A DNA stretch of 64,000 nucleotides. It comes from Vulcanimicrobiota bacterium (GTDB taxonomy: Bacteria; Vulcanimicrobiota; Vulcanimicrobiia; Eremiobacterales; Eremiobacteraceae). Made by a program: the position numbers and the translations under genes. The first letter of the stretch is position 1, and each line of letters opens with the position of its first letter. Where the stretch lies: NCBI GenBank assembly GCA_019235715.1, contig JAFAKE010000081.1:1-64000 (forward strand). The letters are read 5' to 3'. Below, in pieces: positions 7,458 through 17,021 of the stretch. The notes under the pieces are model-generated. The model saw only the letters and a program-made list of their open reading frames with translations. It was not told where the DNA came from and searched no databases.

Positions 7458-10301
7458 TCAGCGCAGTTTGTAGCTGTAGATGAACTCGATCGTTTGCGGC
7501 GTCATTCCGAATTCTTCGGTCGCTCCGGCGCCGATGAGCGGCGTATAGTCCGAGGGAGCCGCGTACTGGTTCAGCGGCAGCGGCACGCCGTCGCCGATCA
7601 ATCCCGCCGCGAAGGTGTTCTGATTGAACAGGTTGCTCACGACGACGTTGAACACACCACGCGAACCGGTGCTGACCGACGCGATGAGATTCGTATAGTT
7701 GTAGTTCGGCAGATGCTTCGTGTTGTTCGCCGACACGAAGTACGTCTCACTGCGCAATTCGACGATCTTCGCGAACGTGTAATCGAGCGCGAAGTTCGCC
7801 TTGTGCAGCGGTACACCGGCGAACTGCGAGCCCGGGACCGTCGTCAGATTTCCTTGCAACACGCTTGCCGGAACCTGAAGCGGAACGCTCGAGTTTGTCG
7901 CATAGCCGTAGTCGACGAAGAACGCCGGCGTGATGCGCTGGCGGCCTTGCAGGTCGATGCCCTCCGCCTGCGACGAGCCGATGTTGAGCACGCCGTCGAC
8001 GCCAAGGAAGGTGTTCGCCTGCGCAAGCGTGCCGCCGCATGTCGACTGATAGATCGTCGCATACGGATTCAACGCGCCGTACCCTGACGGGCCGAAGAAG
8101 CTGGCTGGGAAGTTCAACGCGGGAATCGTCTGCGTGTAGAGCGTGTTCCAGATCGGTTCGGAGTACAGCGAGAGCTGGAACGACGAATCGCCTTCGCCGA
8201 AGCGGTGCCCCCAACTGAATTCAGTGTCGCTCGCGCGCTCCGGTAAGGCGTTGGGATTGCCGCCGCTGCCGATCGAGTTCAGCGTGCCGCAGCGTACGTT
8301 GCCGGCCAACGACCCGGGCGCCGACGCGCCGAACGGCCCGAAGACGTCTAGCAAGGTAGGCTGCGTGCTGACGTATCCGAAGGCCGCGCGATAGACGTCG
8401 TTGTTCTTCGTCCCGACGAACGCGATGCGTGGATCGACGAACGACGTGTTGGTCAGCGTCGAATGCTTGAAGTACGCGCTGACGTACGTCGTGATCGGCG
8501 AGCTCAGCGGATGCCACGAGTCGCGGAAGAAGAAGCTGTCCTCGTACGCGCCGGGGCTTGGCTGGGGAACGCCGACCGACGACTCGCGGCTGCGCGAGTT
8601 GTTGTAGTATGCGCCAAACCCGAACTCGTTGTTCTCGCCGACGATCGAATACGTGCCGATCACGCCGGCGTTGTTGACCGCTTCATTGTACCAGGACGGG
8701 TTCGATGTGAGCGTGCACGAGGGATTGCATCCCGCTCCGGCTGGGACGGCCGGCGGCACCAGCAGATAAGGCAACTGGCTTGTCCGATCGTACGTGTGCG
8801 TGTACAGATTCGAGAAGCCGTCGATGTTGAGCGTGTCCTTGCCGAACTCTTCGTCGAAGCGGACCTGATAATCGCTATCAGTGAACGCCTGCCATGCCGG
8901 ACCGGCGCCTTGCCATCCGCTGTTGATGAGCGCCCACTGTGAGGGCGTCACGCAGGTGTTGCCGCCGTCGGGGGTCACGCCGTCGGTGCCGTATCCGTAT
9001 GCATTTCCGCCGGTGCCGGTGCCGACGAATGTTCCGGCTGGGCAATCCGGCGGGTTGAGCGCGTTGAACGGCGCTGTGTTGCCGGCGGGCGTGTAGTTGG
9101 CGAGGTGCTGATTACCCTCTGCCATTGCGGTATCCCACGGCAGGTAGTCGCCATCGCCGTTGCCCGTCTTGTTGTCCCAGTAGTAGCTGCTCATCGCGAC
9201 TGCGGTGAGATGCGCGTTGTTGCCGAAACCATAGCGCACTTTGTAGAGCTGCGATTTGTTCGCGATATTGGAATTGACGGTGTAGTCCTGAAGATTTGCG
9301 ACCGCCGGATCGGTCGCGCTGGGATCGTATGCGGCCGCCGGTTGAGCAAAGACCGCGTTACGTATCGAGCCGTTGATGCCGGAGGTGCCTAACGCTAGCG
9401 CGTAGCCCCAGCGGTTGCCCTCGAGCGATCCGGTCGCGGTCAACTGGCTCGTGAGCTTACTAAACGAGCCGTAACCCTGCGTGAATACGATTTGCGGGGT
9501 CAGCGTCGGCTCGAGCGTTTGCATGTCGATGACACCGCCGATCGCGTCGACGCCGTACAGGTCGCCGCCGCCGGCGCCATAGACGACGCTTACCGCGCGC
9601 AGCGCGAACGACGGGCTCAACTCGTAGTTCAGCCCGCCGAGCCCCAACGCAATGGGGTGGCCGTCGATGAGCGAAACGGTTTCGAGATCGCCGATGCCGC
9701 GCAGCGACAGGTTCACGTCGTCGCCGTAGGACGCGGTCCAGCTGCTCGTATTGTCGACGGCACCCAGCTTCATCAATGCATCGGCCGTGCGTGTGGTGCC
9801 CGTCTTCTGGAGTGTGTTGCCGGAGACTTGCTGATAGATGACGGCCGATCTTTGCAGCGACGCAGCCGCGGTGACGGTCGTGCGTCCAAGCGTGCGGATC
9901 TGGTTGGTCGTACTCGTGCGCTGCATCGAGAGCACGAGCGGTAACGAGTAACCGCCGCTCACATTGAACTCTTCGGACACGGTCTTATCCCAGCCGGTGA
10001 GCACCATCTCAAGGCTGTACGAACCGGGCGCAAGATCGGTGAACTCAAAATCACCGGCGCTGTTCGACGTCTCGGTCTTATGCGTGGGGCCGACCGATGT
10101 CAACTGGACTCCGGCGAGCGGCAAACCGGTCGCCGCGTCGACGACTTTGCCCTTGACGGTGAACGTCGATGCTGCGGCCGCCGGCAGCGCAATCGAACTG
10201 AGAGAGGTCAGAAACAAAAAAGCCGCGGCCATCGCCCCGGCGACGCCCTGAATCCGTTTCAGCAAGATCGACTCTTTCCAGGACGGTGGAGAAAAAATCA
10301 C
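7458..10301 (-). CDS. TonB-dependent receptor with N-terminal carboxypeptidase-regulatory-like domain
   Basis: Signal sequence, VKGKVVDAATGLPLAGVQLTSVG... domain, plug-like region (LSLRGIGDLETVSLIDGHPI...YGVDAIGGVIDM), long beta-barrel-like C-terminus. True start may be TTG at 10265. Confidence 0.88.
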   Translation of the reverse strand: MIFSPPSWKESILLKRIQGVAGAMAAAFLFLTSLSSIALPAAAASTFTVKGKVVDAATGLPLAGVQLTSVGPTHKTETSNSAGDFEFTDLAPGSYSLEMVLTGWDKTVSEEFNVSGGYSLPLVLSMQRTSTTNQIRTLGRTTVTAAASLQRSAVIYQQVSGNTLQKTGTTRTADALMKLGAVDNTSSWTASYGDDVNLSLRGIGDLETVSLIDGHPIALGLGGLNYELSPSFALRAVSVVYGAGGGDLYGVDAIGGVIDMQTLEPTLTPQIVFTQGYGSFSKLTSQLTATGSLEGNRWGYALALGTSGINGSIRNAVFAQPAAAYDPSATDPAVANLQDYTVNSNIANKSQLYKVRYGFGNNAHLTAVAMSSYYWDNKTGNGDGDYLPWDTAMAEGNQHLANYTPAGNTAPFNALNPPDCPAGTFVGTGTGGNAYGYGTDGVTPDGGNTCVTPSQWALINSGWQGAGPAWQAFTDSDYQVRFDEEFGKDTLNIDGFSNLYTHTYDRTSQLPYLLVPPAVPAGAGCNPSCTLTSNPSWYNEAVNNAGVIGTYSIVGENNEFGFGAYYNNSRSRESSVGVPQPSPGAYEDSFFFRDSWHPLSSPITTYVSAYFKHSTLTNTSFVDPRIAFVGTKNNDVYRAAFGYVSTQPTLLDVFGPFGASAPGSLAGNVRCGTLNSIGSGGNPNALPERASDTEFSWGHRFGEGDSSFQLSLYSEPIWNTLYTQTIPALNFPASFFGPSGYGALNPYATIYQSTCGGTLAQANTFLGVDGVLNIGSSQAEGIDLQGRQRITPAFFVDYGYATNSSVPLQVPASVLQGNLTTVPGSQFAGVPLHKANFALDYTFAKIVELRSETYFVSANNTKHLPNYNYTNLIASVSTGSRGVFNVVVSNLFNQNTFAAGLIGDGVPLPLNQYAAPSDYTPLIGAGATEEFGMTPQTIEFIYSYKLR

Positions 10302-10388
10302 GCCCGGCCGGCCTTCATGAATGGTCTACGGCGCAACGGGGTACGGGACGTGTGCGGTGTCCGTCCTCGTCTGATGCTAGGGGTGCTG

Positions 10389-10419
10389 TATTAAGCCGGC
10401 GTTATGCCTAGATTAACCA
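10389..10419 (-). promoter_or_regulatory. Candidate Pho box upstream of the TonB-dependent receptor
   Basis: TTAA/TTAT/TTAA at 10391, 10402, 10413 (exact 11-bp period). Confidence 0.55.
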
Positions 10420-11234
10420 AAACGGCCCGTGATGTAATCTTCTGTTCGCTTTTCTTTCGGCGTGGTGAACATCTTCGAGGTCGTATCGAATTCCACCAGT
10501 TCGCCCGTCGCTGCCTCGCCGGCGAGCATGAAGCCCGTGTAGTCCGAGCAGCGCGCCGCCTGCTGCATGTTATGCGTGACGATGATGATCGTATACGCCC
10601 CACGCAGTTCGCGCATCAGCTCTTCGATCTTGACCGTCGAGATGGGGTCAAGTGCGGATGCCGGCTCGTCCATGAGCAGCACTTCGGGATCCACGGCGAG
10701 CGCACGTGCGATGCACAGGCGCTGCTGCTGGCCGCCAGAAAGCGACGTGCCGGCCTTGTGCAGCTTGTCTTTGACCTCATCCCACAGCGCCGCGCGCCGC
10801 AAGCTCTTCTCCGAGATCTCTTCGAGCGTCGCATCTCCGGGCGGCTTACCTGCGAGGCGCACGCCGGCGAGCACGTTGTCCATGATCGTCATCGTCGGAA
10901 ATGGATTCGGGCGTTGGAAGACCATCCCGATGCGCCGGCGCGTGTCGGTGGGGTCGACGCCGGGTTCGTAAAGATTCTGACCGTCGAGCAGCACCTCGCC
11001 CTCGACGTGCGCGTGCGGAATCACCTCGTGCATACGGTTCAAGCAGCGCAGCAGTGTTGACTTCCCGCAGCCCGAGGGTCCGATGAGCGCGGTGATCGCA
11101 CCCGGCTCGAATTGCATGTTGACGCCCTTGACCGCGAGATGTTTGCCGTAGTACGCGTTGAGGTCTTTGACCTCCAAGCGAGTCGCGCTCGCGTCGGCGG
11201 GCCGTCCTGGTTGCGTTTCTTGAATCGCTTGCAT
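10413..11234 (-). CDS. pstB: Phosphate ABC transporter ATP-binding protein PstB
   Basis: [47 protein letters not shown]. Confidence 0.95.
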   Translation of the reverse strand: MQAIQETQPGRPADASATRLEVKDLNAYYGKHLAVKGVNMQFEPGAITALIGPSGCGKSTLLRCLNRMHEVIPHAHVEGEVLLDGQNLYEPGVDPTDTRRRIGMVFQRPNPFPTMTIMDNVLAGVRLAGKPPGDATLEEISEKSLRRAALWDEVKDKLHKAGTSLSGGQQQRLCIARALAVDPEVLLMDEPASALDPISTVKIEELMRELRGAYTIIIVTHNMQQAARCSDYTGFMLAGEAATGELVEFDTTSKMFTTPKEKRTEDYITGRFG

Positions 11235-11252
11235 TATCTCCCCTAATCTCCC

Positions 11253-12104
11253 CTAATTCGCCGAGACGCGCCCCGAGAACGCGAGCCGTGCAGTGAGATT
11301 GAGCGCGAACACCAACGCGACGAGCACCAACGCGCAGCCCCACGCCAACTGCTGCCAATCGGGATACGGTGAGATCGCGTACTGGAAAATGACCAGCGGC
11401 AGCGCGGCCGTCGGCGATGACAGCCCTTTGGACCAGTATTGGCTGCCGAAGGCGGTGAACAGCAGCGGCGCGGATTCACCCGCGACGCGCGCAACGGCGA
11501 GCAGTGCGCCCGTCACGATGCCGGCGCGCGCGACGGGAACGGTCACGAGCAGCGTCGCCTTCCAGGCAGGTATGCCGAGCGCGAGCGCGCCCTCGCGAAT
11601 GACACCTGGTACGAGGCGTACGGCTTCCTCAGTGGTGCGCACGACGATGGGCAGCATGATGACCGCCAGCGCGACCGCGGCTGAGTGCGCTGAGAAGTGG
11701 CCAGTCGGAATCACGACGAGCGAGTACGCGAACACGCCGATTGCGATGGATGGCATGCCGGTGAGGACGTCGCTAAAGAAGCGGACGTTCGCCGCCAAGT
11801 GACCGCGCCCGAACAGCGCCAAGTAGATGCCGGCCAACACGCCGACCGGCACTGAGATGACGGACGCCATCAGCACGATTTCGAGCGAACCGACGATCGC
11901 GTTCGCGACGCCGCCGCCGGTCATGCCCACGGGCAACGGCAGCTTCGTGAAGAAATCGAGATTGAGCGCTTTGTAACCCTTGGAGATCACAAACGTCACG
12001 ACGACCGCAAGAACCACCCCGCACACGATAGCGCACAAAGCGGCTATGATGATCATGAATGCGTTCCAGAACTTGCGGAAGCCCGGGGACTTGAGAAAAT
12101 CCAT
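11253..12104 (-). CDS. pstA: Phosphate ABC transporter permease PstA
   Basis: Hydrophobic; EAA loop REGALALGIPAWKATLLVTVPVA; operon position. Confidence 0.92.
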   Translation of the reverse strand: MDFLKSPGFRKFWNAFMIIIAALCAIVCGVVLAVVVTFVISKGYKALNLDFFTKLPLPVGMTGGGVANAIVGSLEIVLMASVISVPVGVLAGIYLALFGRGHLAANVRFFSDVLTGMPSIAIGVFAYSLVVIPTGHFSAHSAAVALAVIMLPIVVRTTEEAVRLVPGVIREGALALGIPAWKATLLVTVPVARAGIVTGALLAVARVAGESAPLLFTAFGSQYWSKGLSSPTAALPLVIFQYAISPYPDWQQLAWGCALVLVALVFALNLTARLAFSGRVSAN

Positions 12105-13180
12105 CAGCGGCGCCCCCGGCCACTCGCGTTCCAGACCAGCAGGCGCGCGCTGATGTTGACGAGCAGGCTGACGATGAAGAGCAGCAAGCCGACCTCGATC
12201 AGTGCCGAGATGTAGACCTTACCCGTCGCTTCAGAGAATTCGTTCGCCGGTACACTGGCCATGGTATAGGCAGGCTGGAAGAGCGATGCGACGATCTGCG
12301 GCTTGTTGCCGATGACCATGACGACAGCCATCGCTTCACCCAGCGCGCGACCCAATCCAAGAACCAGTGCGCCGACGACGCCGGAGCGCGCATACGGCAG
12401 CACGGCTTTGGTCATCATCTCCCATTTCGTCGAACCAAGCGCGAGCATGCCTTCGCGCTGATCGTTGGGCACTGCCTCGAAGACGTCGCGCGAGATCGCC
12501 GCGACCGTCGGCACAACCATGATCGAGAGGATCAGACCGCCTGCCAGCATGCCGACGCCGTAGATCGGACCTTGGAAGAGCGGAAGGAAGCCGAACGTAT
12601 GCTGCAGCGCGGGGCCGATGTACATGCGGATCACCGGCACGAGCACGAATAAGCCCCAGATGCCGTACACGACGCTGGGCACTGCGGCGAGCAGTTCGAT
12701 CAGCATCGCGACGGGTGTCGCCAGCCGCTTGGGCGCGAGTTCTGCCAAGAATAGCGCCGCGCCGATCCCGACCGGACCGGCGATGAGCAGTGCGATCGCG
12801 GACGTGACGATCGTACCGTAGATGAACGTCAGAACGCCGAAGTGTCCGCCGCCGGGATCCCATAACTGGGTGAAGACGCCAAGACCGATCGTCTGAATCG
12901 CCGGCCACGAACGCTGCAGCAACACGAGGAAGAGCGCGGCGACGATCGCCAGCACGAACCATGCTGACGCATAGAGCAGGAACATGAAGATGCGGTCGCC
13001 GGCAGGCGAAATGCGGGTCCGAGCCGCGCGCGCTGAGGCGCCGGCGGTCGCGCTGATAACTTCGGCGCTTTCTTGCGACATCGTCCTCGTTTTGCCGGCG
13101 TCGTCTGAATCGAATGAGCGAGGCGGTTGCGGCGGCGGGTTTGTCGCCCGGCCCCGCACCGCCTCTTGAGTCGTGTCCAA
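12104..13180 (-). CDS. pstC: Phosphate ABC transporter permease PstC
   Basis: REGMLALGSTKWEMMTKAVLPYARSGVVGALVLGLGRALGEAMAVVMVIGN; true start probably internal (MSQESAEV...). Confidence 0.92.
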   Translation of the reverse strand: MDTTQEAVRGRATNPPPQPPRSFDSDDAGKTRTMSQESAEVISATAGASARAARTRISPAGDRIFMFLLYASAWFVLAIVAALFLVLLQRSWPAIQTIGLGVFTQLWDPGGGHFGVLTFIYGTIVTSAIALLIAGPVGIGAALFLAELAPKRLATPVAMLIELLAAVPSVVYGIWGLFVLVPVIRMYIGPALQHTFGFLPLFQGPIYGVGMLAGGLILSIMVVPTVAAISRDVFEAVPNDQREGMLALGSTKWEMMTKAVLPYARSGVVGALVLGLGRALGEAMAVVMVIGNKPQIVASLFQPAYTMASVPANEFSEATGKVYISALIEVGLLLFIVSLLVNISARLLVWNASGRGRR

Positions 13181-13189
13181 GCGATGCGT

Positions 13190-14224
13190 TTAGTTGTGGA
13201 TCGAACCGATCGCCTTGATCGCTTCCTGCTGCACGTTCTCAGGAAGCGGGACGTAGTTGACCTTCGCGGCGTACTGCTGACCACCGGTGACGAGCCACTT
13301 GAGCAGCGCCGTCAGCTCTTTGCCCTTGGCCGGGTCGGCTTGATTCTTCCAGACCAGCAGCCACGAGTAACCGGCAATCGGATAACTGTCCTTGCCGCCC
13401 ATGTCGGTGATCGAGAACTCGTTCGGGTTCACGTCGGGTTTTTGCGACGCGGCCGCGCGAATCGAGTCCGGCGACGGCAACACGAACTCACCGGCTTTGT
13501 TCTGCACTGCAGCATACGACATGTCGTTCTGCAGCGCGTAGGCGAGCTCGACGTAACCGAACGCGCCAGGCGAGTTGCTGATCTGACCGGCGACGCCCTC
13601 ATTGCCTTTTGCGCCGACGCCCGTCGGCCAGTTCACCGTCTTGCCGCGGCCAACTTTGGAATTCCAGTCCGGGCTGATCTTCGAGAGGTAGTCCGTGAAA
13701 TGGTAGCTGGTGCCGCTGCCGTCGGCGCGGTGTACGACGAGAATCGGAAGATTCGGGAACTTCACGCCTGCATTGAGCGCCGCGATGCTCGCATCGTTCC
13801 AGTTCGTCACTTTGCCGAGCATGACGTTTGCGATCACGGCGGGTGACAGCTTGATATGCTTGGAGACGCCCTGGACGTTGTAGGCGATCGCGATGCCGCC
13901 GAGCGTGTCTGGGATCTGGACGACCGCCCCATTCGCAGCGACTGCCGCATCGAGTTCTGCTTTGGTCATGGGCACGTCAGATGCGCCGAAGTCCACGGTC
14001 TTTGCCGTGAACTGAGCGATGCCGCCGCCCGAACCAATGCTCGCATAATTGACGGTGATGCCGGCGTGGTCTTGGCTGTACGCGTAGAACGCACGCGAGA
14101 AGAATGGATATGGGAACGTCGCGCCGGCGCCGAGGAATTGCGTATCGGCGAGCGCCGCCATTGGGACGATGAAGCCGGCGATCACGCCGGCTGCGACGAG
14201 CGACTTCAGTGGAGACATTTTCAC
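13190..14224 (-). CDS. pstS: Phosphate-binding protein PstS
   Basis: Signal peptide; GAGATFPYPFFSRAFYAYS, YASIGSGGGIAQF, FGASDVPM, RADGSGTSYHFTDYL. Confidence 0.95.
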   Translation of the reverse strand: MKMSPLKSLVAAGVIAGFIVPMAALADTQFLGAGATFPYPFFSRAFYAYSQDHAGITVNYASIGSGGGIAQFTAKTVDFGASDVPMTKAELDAAVAANGAVVQIPDTLGGIAIAYNVQGVSKHIKLSPAVIANVMLGKVTNWNDASIAALNAGVKFPNLPILVVHRADGSGTSYHFTDYLSKISPDWNSKVGRGKTVNWPTGVGAKGNEGVAGQISNSPGAFGYVELAYALQNDMSYAAVQNKAGEFVLPSPDSIRAAASQKPDVNPNEFSITDMGGKDSYPIAGYSWLLVWKNQADPAKGKELTALLKWLVTGGQQYAAKVNYVPLPENVQQEAIKAIGSIHN

Positions 14225-14314
14225 GTTTTGAGCGCTCCTGCTCGCGAAAAAATCGCGGGTTGGTAAAGTGAAATTTGCACCTCCCCGGACCGTATCGCAG
14301 GGGCCTCAAGCCTA

Positions 14315-14349
14315 TATTAAGAGGGCCTTAACACAACATTAAGGCCCCC
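14315..14349 (-). promoter_or_regulatory. Candidate Pho box upstream of pstS
   Basis: TTAA at 14317, 14328, 14339 (exact 11-bp period); also palindrome GGGCCTTAA-N7-TTAAGGCCC. Confidence 0.65.
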
Positions 14350-14390
14350 CGAACGCCAGAAAAATGGAGTGGCTTACAGCCGAAAGAGGC

Positions 14391-15125
14391 CTATGACGCG
14401 GCCGTTTCGCCGAGCGAACGCGTGCCGAGAGCTTCGGACTGACCGATCGCCTGGTTGATGTCGACCACGGAGCGTTTCAGATTCTTGGGCACGCCTTCGA
14501 CCATGTAGACCACGCGTTCGCAGATGTTCGTCGCATGGTCGGCGATGCGCTCGAGGTAGAGCGCGACCAAGATCAGATTGCTGCCGCGACCGATAGCCCG
14601 CGGATCCTTGGCCATGAATTCGATCAGCTCTTTGAAAACGGCGCGATAGAGGCGGTCGACCTCGTCGTCCTTTTGCGGCACCTTATGCGCGATGTCGGCG
14701 TTGTGCTGCGCGAAGGCGTCCAGCGACTCGCGCAGCATTTCGCGCGCATTGGTCGCCATGAGCGGGATGTCGATGAACGGCTTGAGCTGCGGCTCGGTCG
14801 CCAGGTTTTTCGTGATCTGCGCGATGTCGCACGCATGGTCGCCGATGCGCTCGAGATCGATGATGATGTCGAGCATCGCCGCGATGGTGCGCAAGTCCGA
14901 CGCCATCGGCTGTTGCAGCGCGAGCAGATTGAGGCAGTTGGTCTCGATGCGCACGCACAGGTCATCGACGATGTCGTCGCCTTCGCATATCTCGTCGGCG
15001 AGTTTGACATCAGAACGCATCAGCGCGTCGACCGACTTGGCGGTCGCGTCCTCAACGAGGCTACCAAGGCGCAGCACGTCCTGCTGCGTCTCGTCTAGGA
15101 TGCGGTGAAAGCTCTCGCGACCCAA
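14391..15125 (-). CDS. phoU: Phosphate transport system regulatory protein PhoU (TTG start)
   Basis: Two PhoU repeats (DDLCVRIETNCLNLLALQQPMASDLRTIAAML, ERIGDHACDIAQI / ERIADHATNICERVVYMVEG). Confidence 0.93.
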   Translation of the reverse strand: MGRESFHRILDETQQDVLRLGSLVEDATAKSVDALMRSDVKLADEICEGDDIVDDLCVRIETNCLNLLALQQPMASDLRTIAAMLDIIIDLERIGDHACDIAQITKNLATEPQLKPFIDIPLMATNAREMLRESLDAFAQHNADIAHKVPQKDDEVDRLYRAVFKELIEFMAKDPRAIGRGSNLILVALYLERIADHATNICERVVYMVEGVPKNLKRSVVDINQAIGQSEALGTRSLGETAAS

Positions 15126-15143
15126 ACGGATGTGCCCCCTTCA

Positions 15144-15181
15144 AAATGTCCCCTTGCATTATAGGCGCGAGCGGGACATTT
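15144..15181 (-). promoter_or_regulatory. Inverted repeat enclosing a -10-like TATAAT upstream of phoU
   Basis: AAATGTCCC (15144-15152) / GGGACATTT (15173-15181), 20-nt spacer containing TATAAT on the minus strand. Confidence 0.4.
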
Positions 15182-15186
15182 GTAAA

Positions 15187-16296
15187 CTATCGGGCCCTTA
15201 AATCTTTGAATCGGCAGCGGAACGTGGTGCCAACACCGAGTTCGCTTTCGGCCACGACAGTGCCGGCGTGCAGCTCGATGATGTGTTTGACGATCGCCAA
15301 TCCCAGTCCGGTGCCCGTCGCGGAACGCGCCCGCGAGCGATCGACGACGTAAAAGCGCTCGAAGATGTGCGGCAGCGCCGATGACGGGATGCCGGGGCCG
15401 TCGTCGCTCACGTACAGCTCAGCGTGACCATCGTCACGCTTGACGCCGACCCTGACGTGGCCGCCCGGCGGCGTGATGCGCAGTGCGTTATCGAGCAGAT
15501 TGACGACGACTTGCACGAGCTTCGCGCGATCGCCCTCAATCTCGATGGGATCGTCAGGCGTGCGCACTTGCAGGTCGATGTTGAGCTGCTTGGCGCGCAG
15601 CGCTTGCGTCGCCACGACTTCGCGGCAGACTTCGCACAGATCGACCGGCGCAAACGGCGATTCCGGCGCTCCGCTTTCCAGCTTGGCCAGCCCGAGGAGA
15701 TCGCCGACCAGCGCGATCATGCGGTCCGTCTCCCGGGCGATGTCGTTAAGGAATTCCGTTTGCGCGGTCGCGTCAACGCCACCTTGCAGCGTCTCGACGA
15801 TGATCTTCACCGATGTCAGCGGGGTACGCAACTCGTGCGAGACGTTGGACACGAAATCGCGACGGATGGCTTCGAGCTCGCGCACGCGCGTGATGTCGTG
15901 CACCACGGCGACCGCTTCGCGCGGCGGTTCGGCGCCGCGCAGCGGACGAGTCGTCACCTCGAGGCGGCGCTCGCTGCCGACGTTATAGGTCAACTCGGCG
16001 GTCTGTTCTGCGCCCGAGCGCAACGCGTTCGACAGCCTGCGATCGAGTTCGAAACTGCGCACGCTCTCGATCAGCGTGCGCCCGATCGCGCGCTCGCGCG
16101 GCACGGCGAAAATCTCCGCGGCCGCAGGGTTGAAGACGGTGACACGGCCGTCCTCGCCGACTACGATGACGCCGACCGGCAGCGCGGTGACCAACGCGTC
16201 GAAGCGCTCGAGCAAGGCGGCGCTGTGATCCGCGGCAGCTGCATCGGCGCGCGCCTCGGCGCGACGCGACCGCCTGAATTGATCGAAAAGCGGCAT
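15187..16296 (-). CDS. phoR: Sensor histidine kinase PhoR-like (PAS, HisKA, HATPase)
   Basis: H-box VSNVSHELRTPLTSVKIIVETL, N-box VVNLLDNALRITP, G-box DDGPGIP, GTGLGLAIVKHI; adjacent to phoB. Confidence 0.9.
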   Translation of the reverse strand: MPLFDQFRRSRRAEARADAAAADHSAALLERFDALVTALPVGVIVVGEDGRVTVFNPAAAEIFAVPRERAIGRTLIESVRSFELDRRLSNALRSGAEQTAELTYNVGSERRLEVTTRPLRGAEPPREAVAVVHDITRVRELEAIRRDFVSNVSHELRTPLTSVKIIVETLQGGVDATAQTEFLNDIARETDRMIALVGDLLGLAKLESGAPESPFAPVDLCEVCREVVATQALRAKQLNIDLQVRTPDDPIEIEGDRAKLVQVVVNLLDNALRITPPGGHVRVGVKRDDGHAELYVSDDGPGIPSSALPHIFERFYVVDRSRARSATGTGLGLAIVKHIIELHAGTVVAESELGVGTTFRCRFKDLRAR

Positions 16297-16313
16297 CTCC
16301 GCTTGCGAGTTGG

Positions 16314-17021
16314 CTAGTCTTTGAACAGATACCCGCGGCTGCGTACGGTCAAGATGCAGCGCGGATCGCTCGGATCGTCTTCGATCTTCTCACGCAACCA
16401 GCGGATGTGCACGTTGACCGTCTGCAGATCGCCGTAAAAATCGTAACCCCACACGCGGTCGAGCATCGCTTGGCGCGTGACGACGCGGCCTTTGTTTTCG
16501 AGCAGCACTTGCAGCAGTCTGAACTCCTTGGGAGCAAGCTCGATCACGCGTCCGGCTTTGGTGACGCGATGACGGCCGGCGTCGAGTTCGATGTCGCCGC
16601 CTTTGACGATCCCTGTTTCGGCCGGCGCATGGGTCGCTTGCAAGCGGCGCAGATGCGCTTTGATGCGCGCGAGCAGTTCGTACACCGAAAACGGCTTAGT
16701 GATGTAATCGTCCGCGCCGATCTCGAGCGCGAGCACTTTGTCGATCTCTTGATCTTTCGCGGTGAGCATGAGCACCGGCGTCGTCGACCGCTTACGGATT
16801 TCGCGGCACACTTCGATACCGTCGAGCTCCGGCAGCATGATGTCGAGCACGATAAGGTCGGGCTTTTCGACTTCGGCGACCGACAGCGCGCGCCGCCCAT
16901 CGCCCGCGGTGCACACCGAGTAACCGTTCTTCTCGAGGTTATAGCGCAGCGTCTGGAGGATGGTCGCCTCGTCGTCCACGACGAGGATCTTCGCGGATTG
17001 CGCTGCTCGTAATTCAGTCAT
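16314..17021 (-). CDS. phoB: Response regulator PhoB-like (REC plus winged helix)
   Basis: KILVVDDEATILQTLRYNLEKNGY, LIVLDIMLPELDGIEVCREIRK, VNVHIRWLREKIEDDPSDPRCILTVRSRGYLF; likely start MTELRAAQ (17021). Confidence 0.92.
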   Translation of the reverse strand: MTELRAAQSAKILVVDDEATILQTLRYNLEKNGYSVCTAGDGRRALSVAEVEKPDLIVLDIMLPELDGIEVCREIRKRSTTPVLMLTAKDQEIDKVLALEIGADDYITKPFSVYELLARIKAHLRRLQATHAPAETGIVKGGDIELDAGRHRVTKAGRVIELAPKEFRLLQVLLENKGRVVTRQAMLDRVWGYDFYGDLQTVNVHIRWLREKIEDDPSDPRCILTVRSRGYLFKD

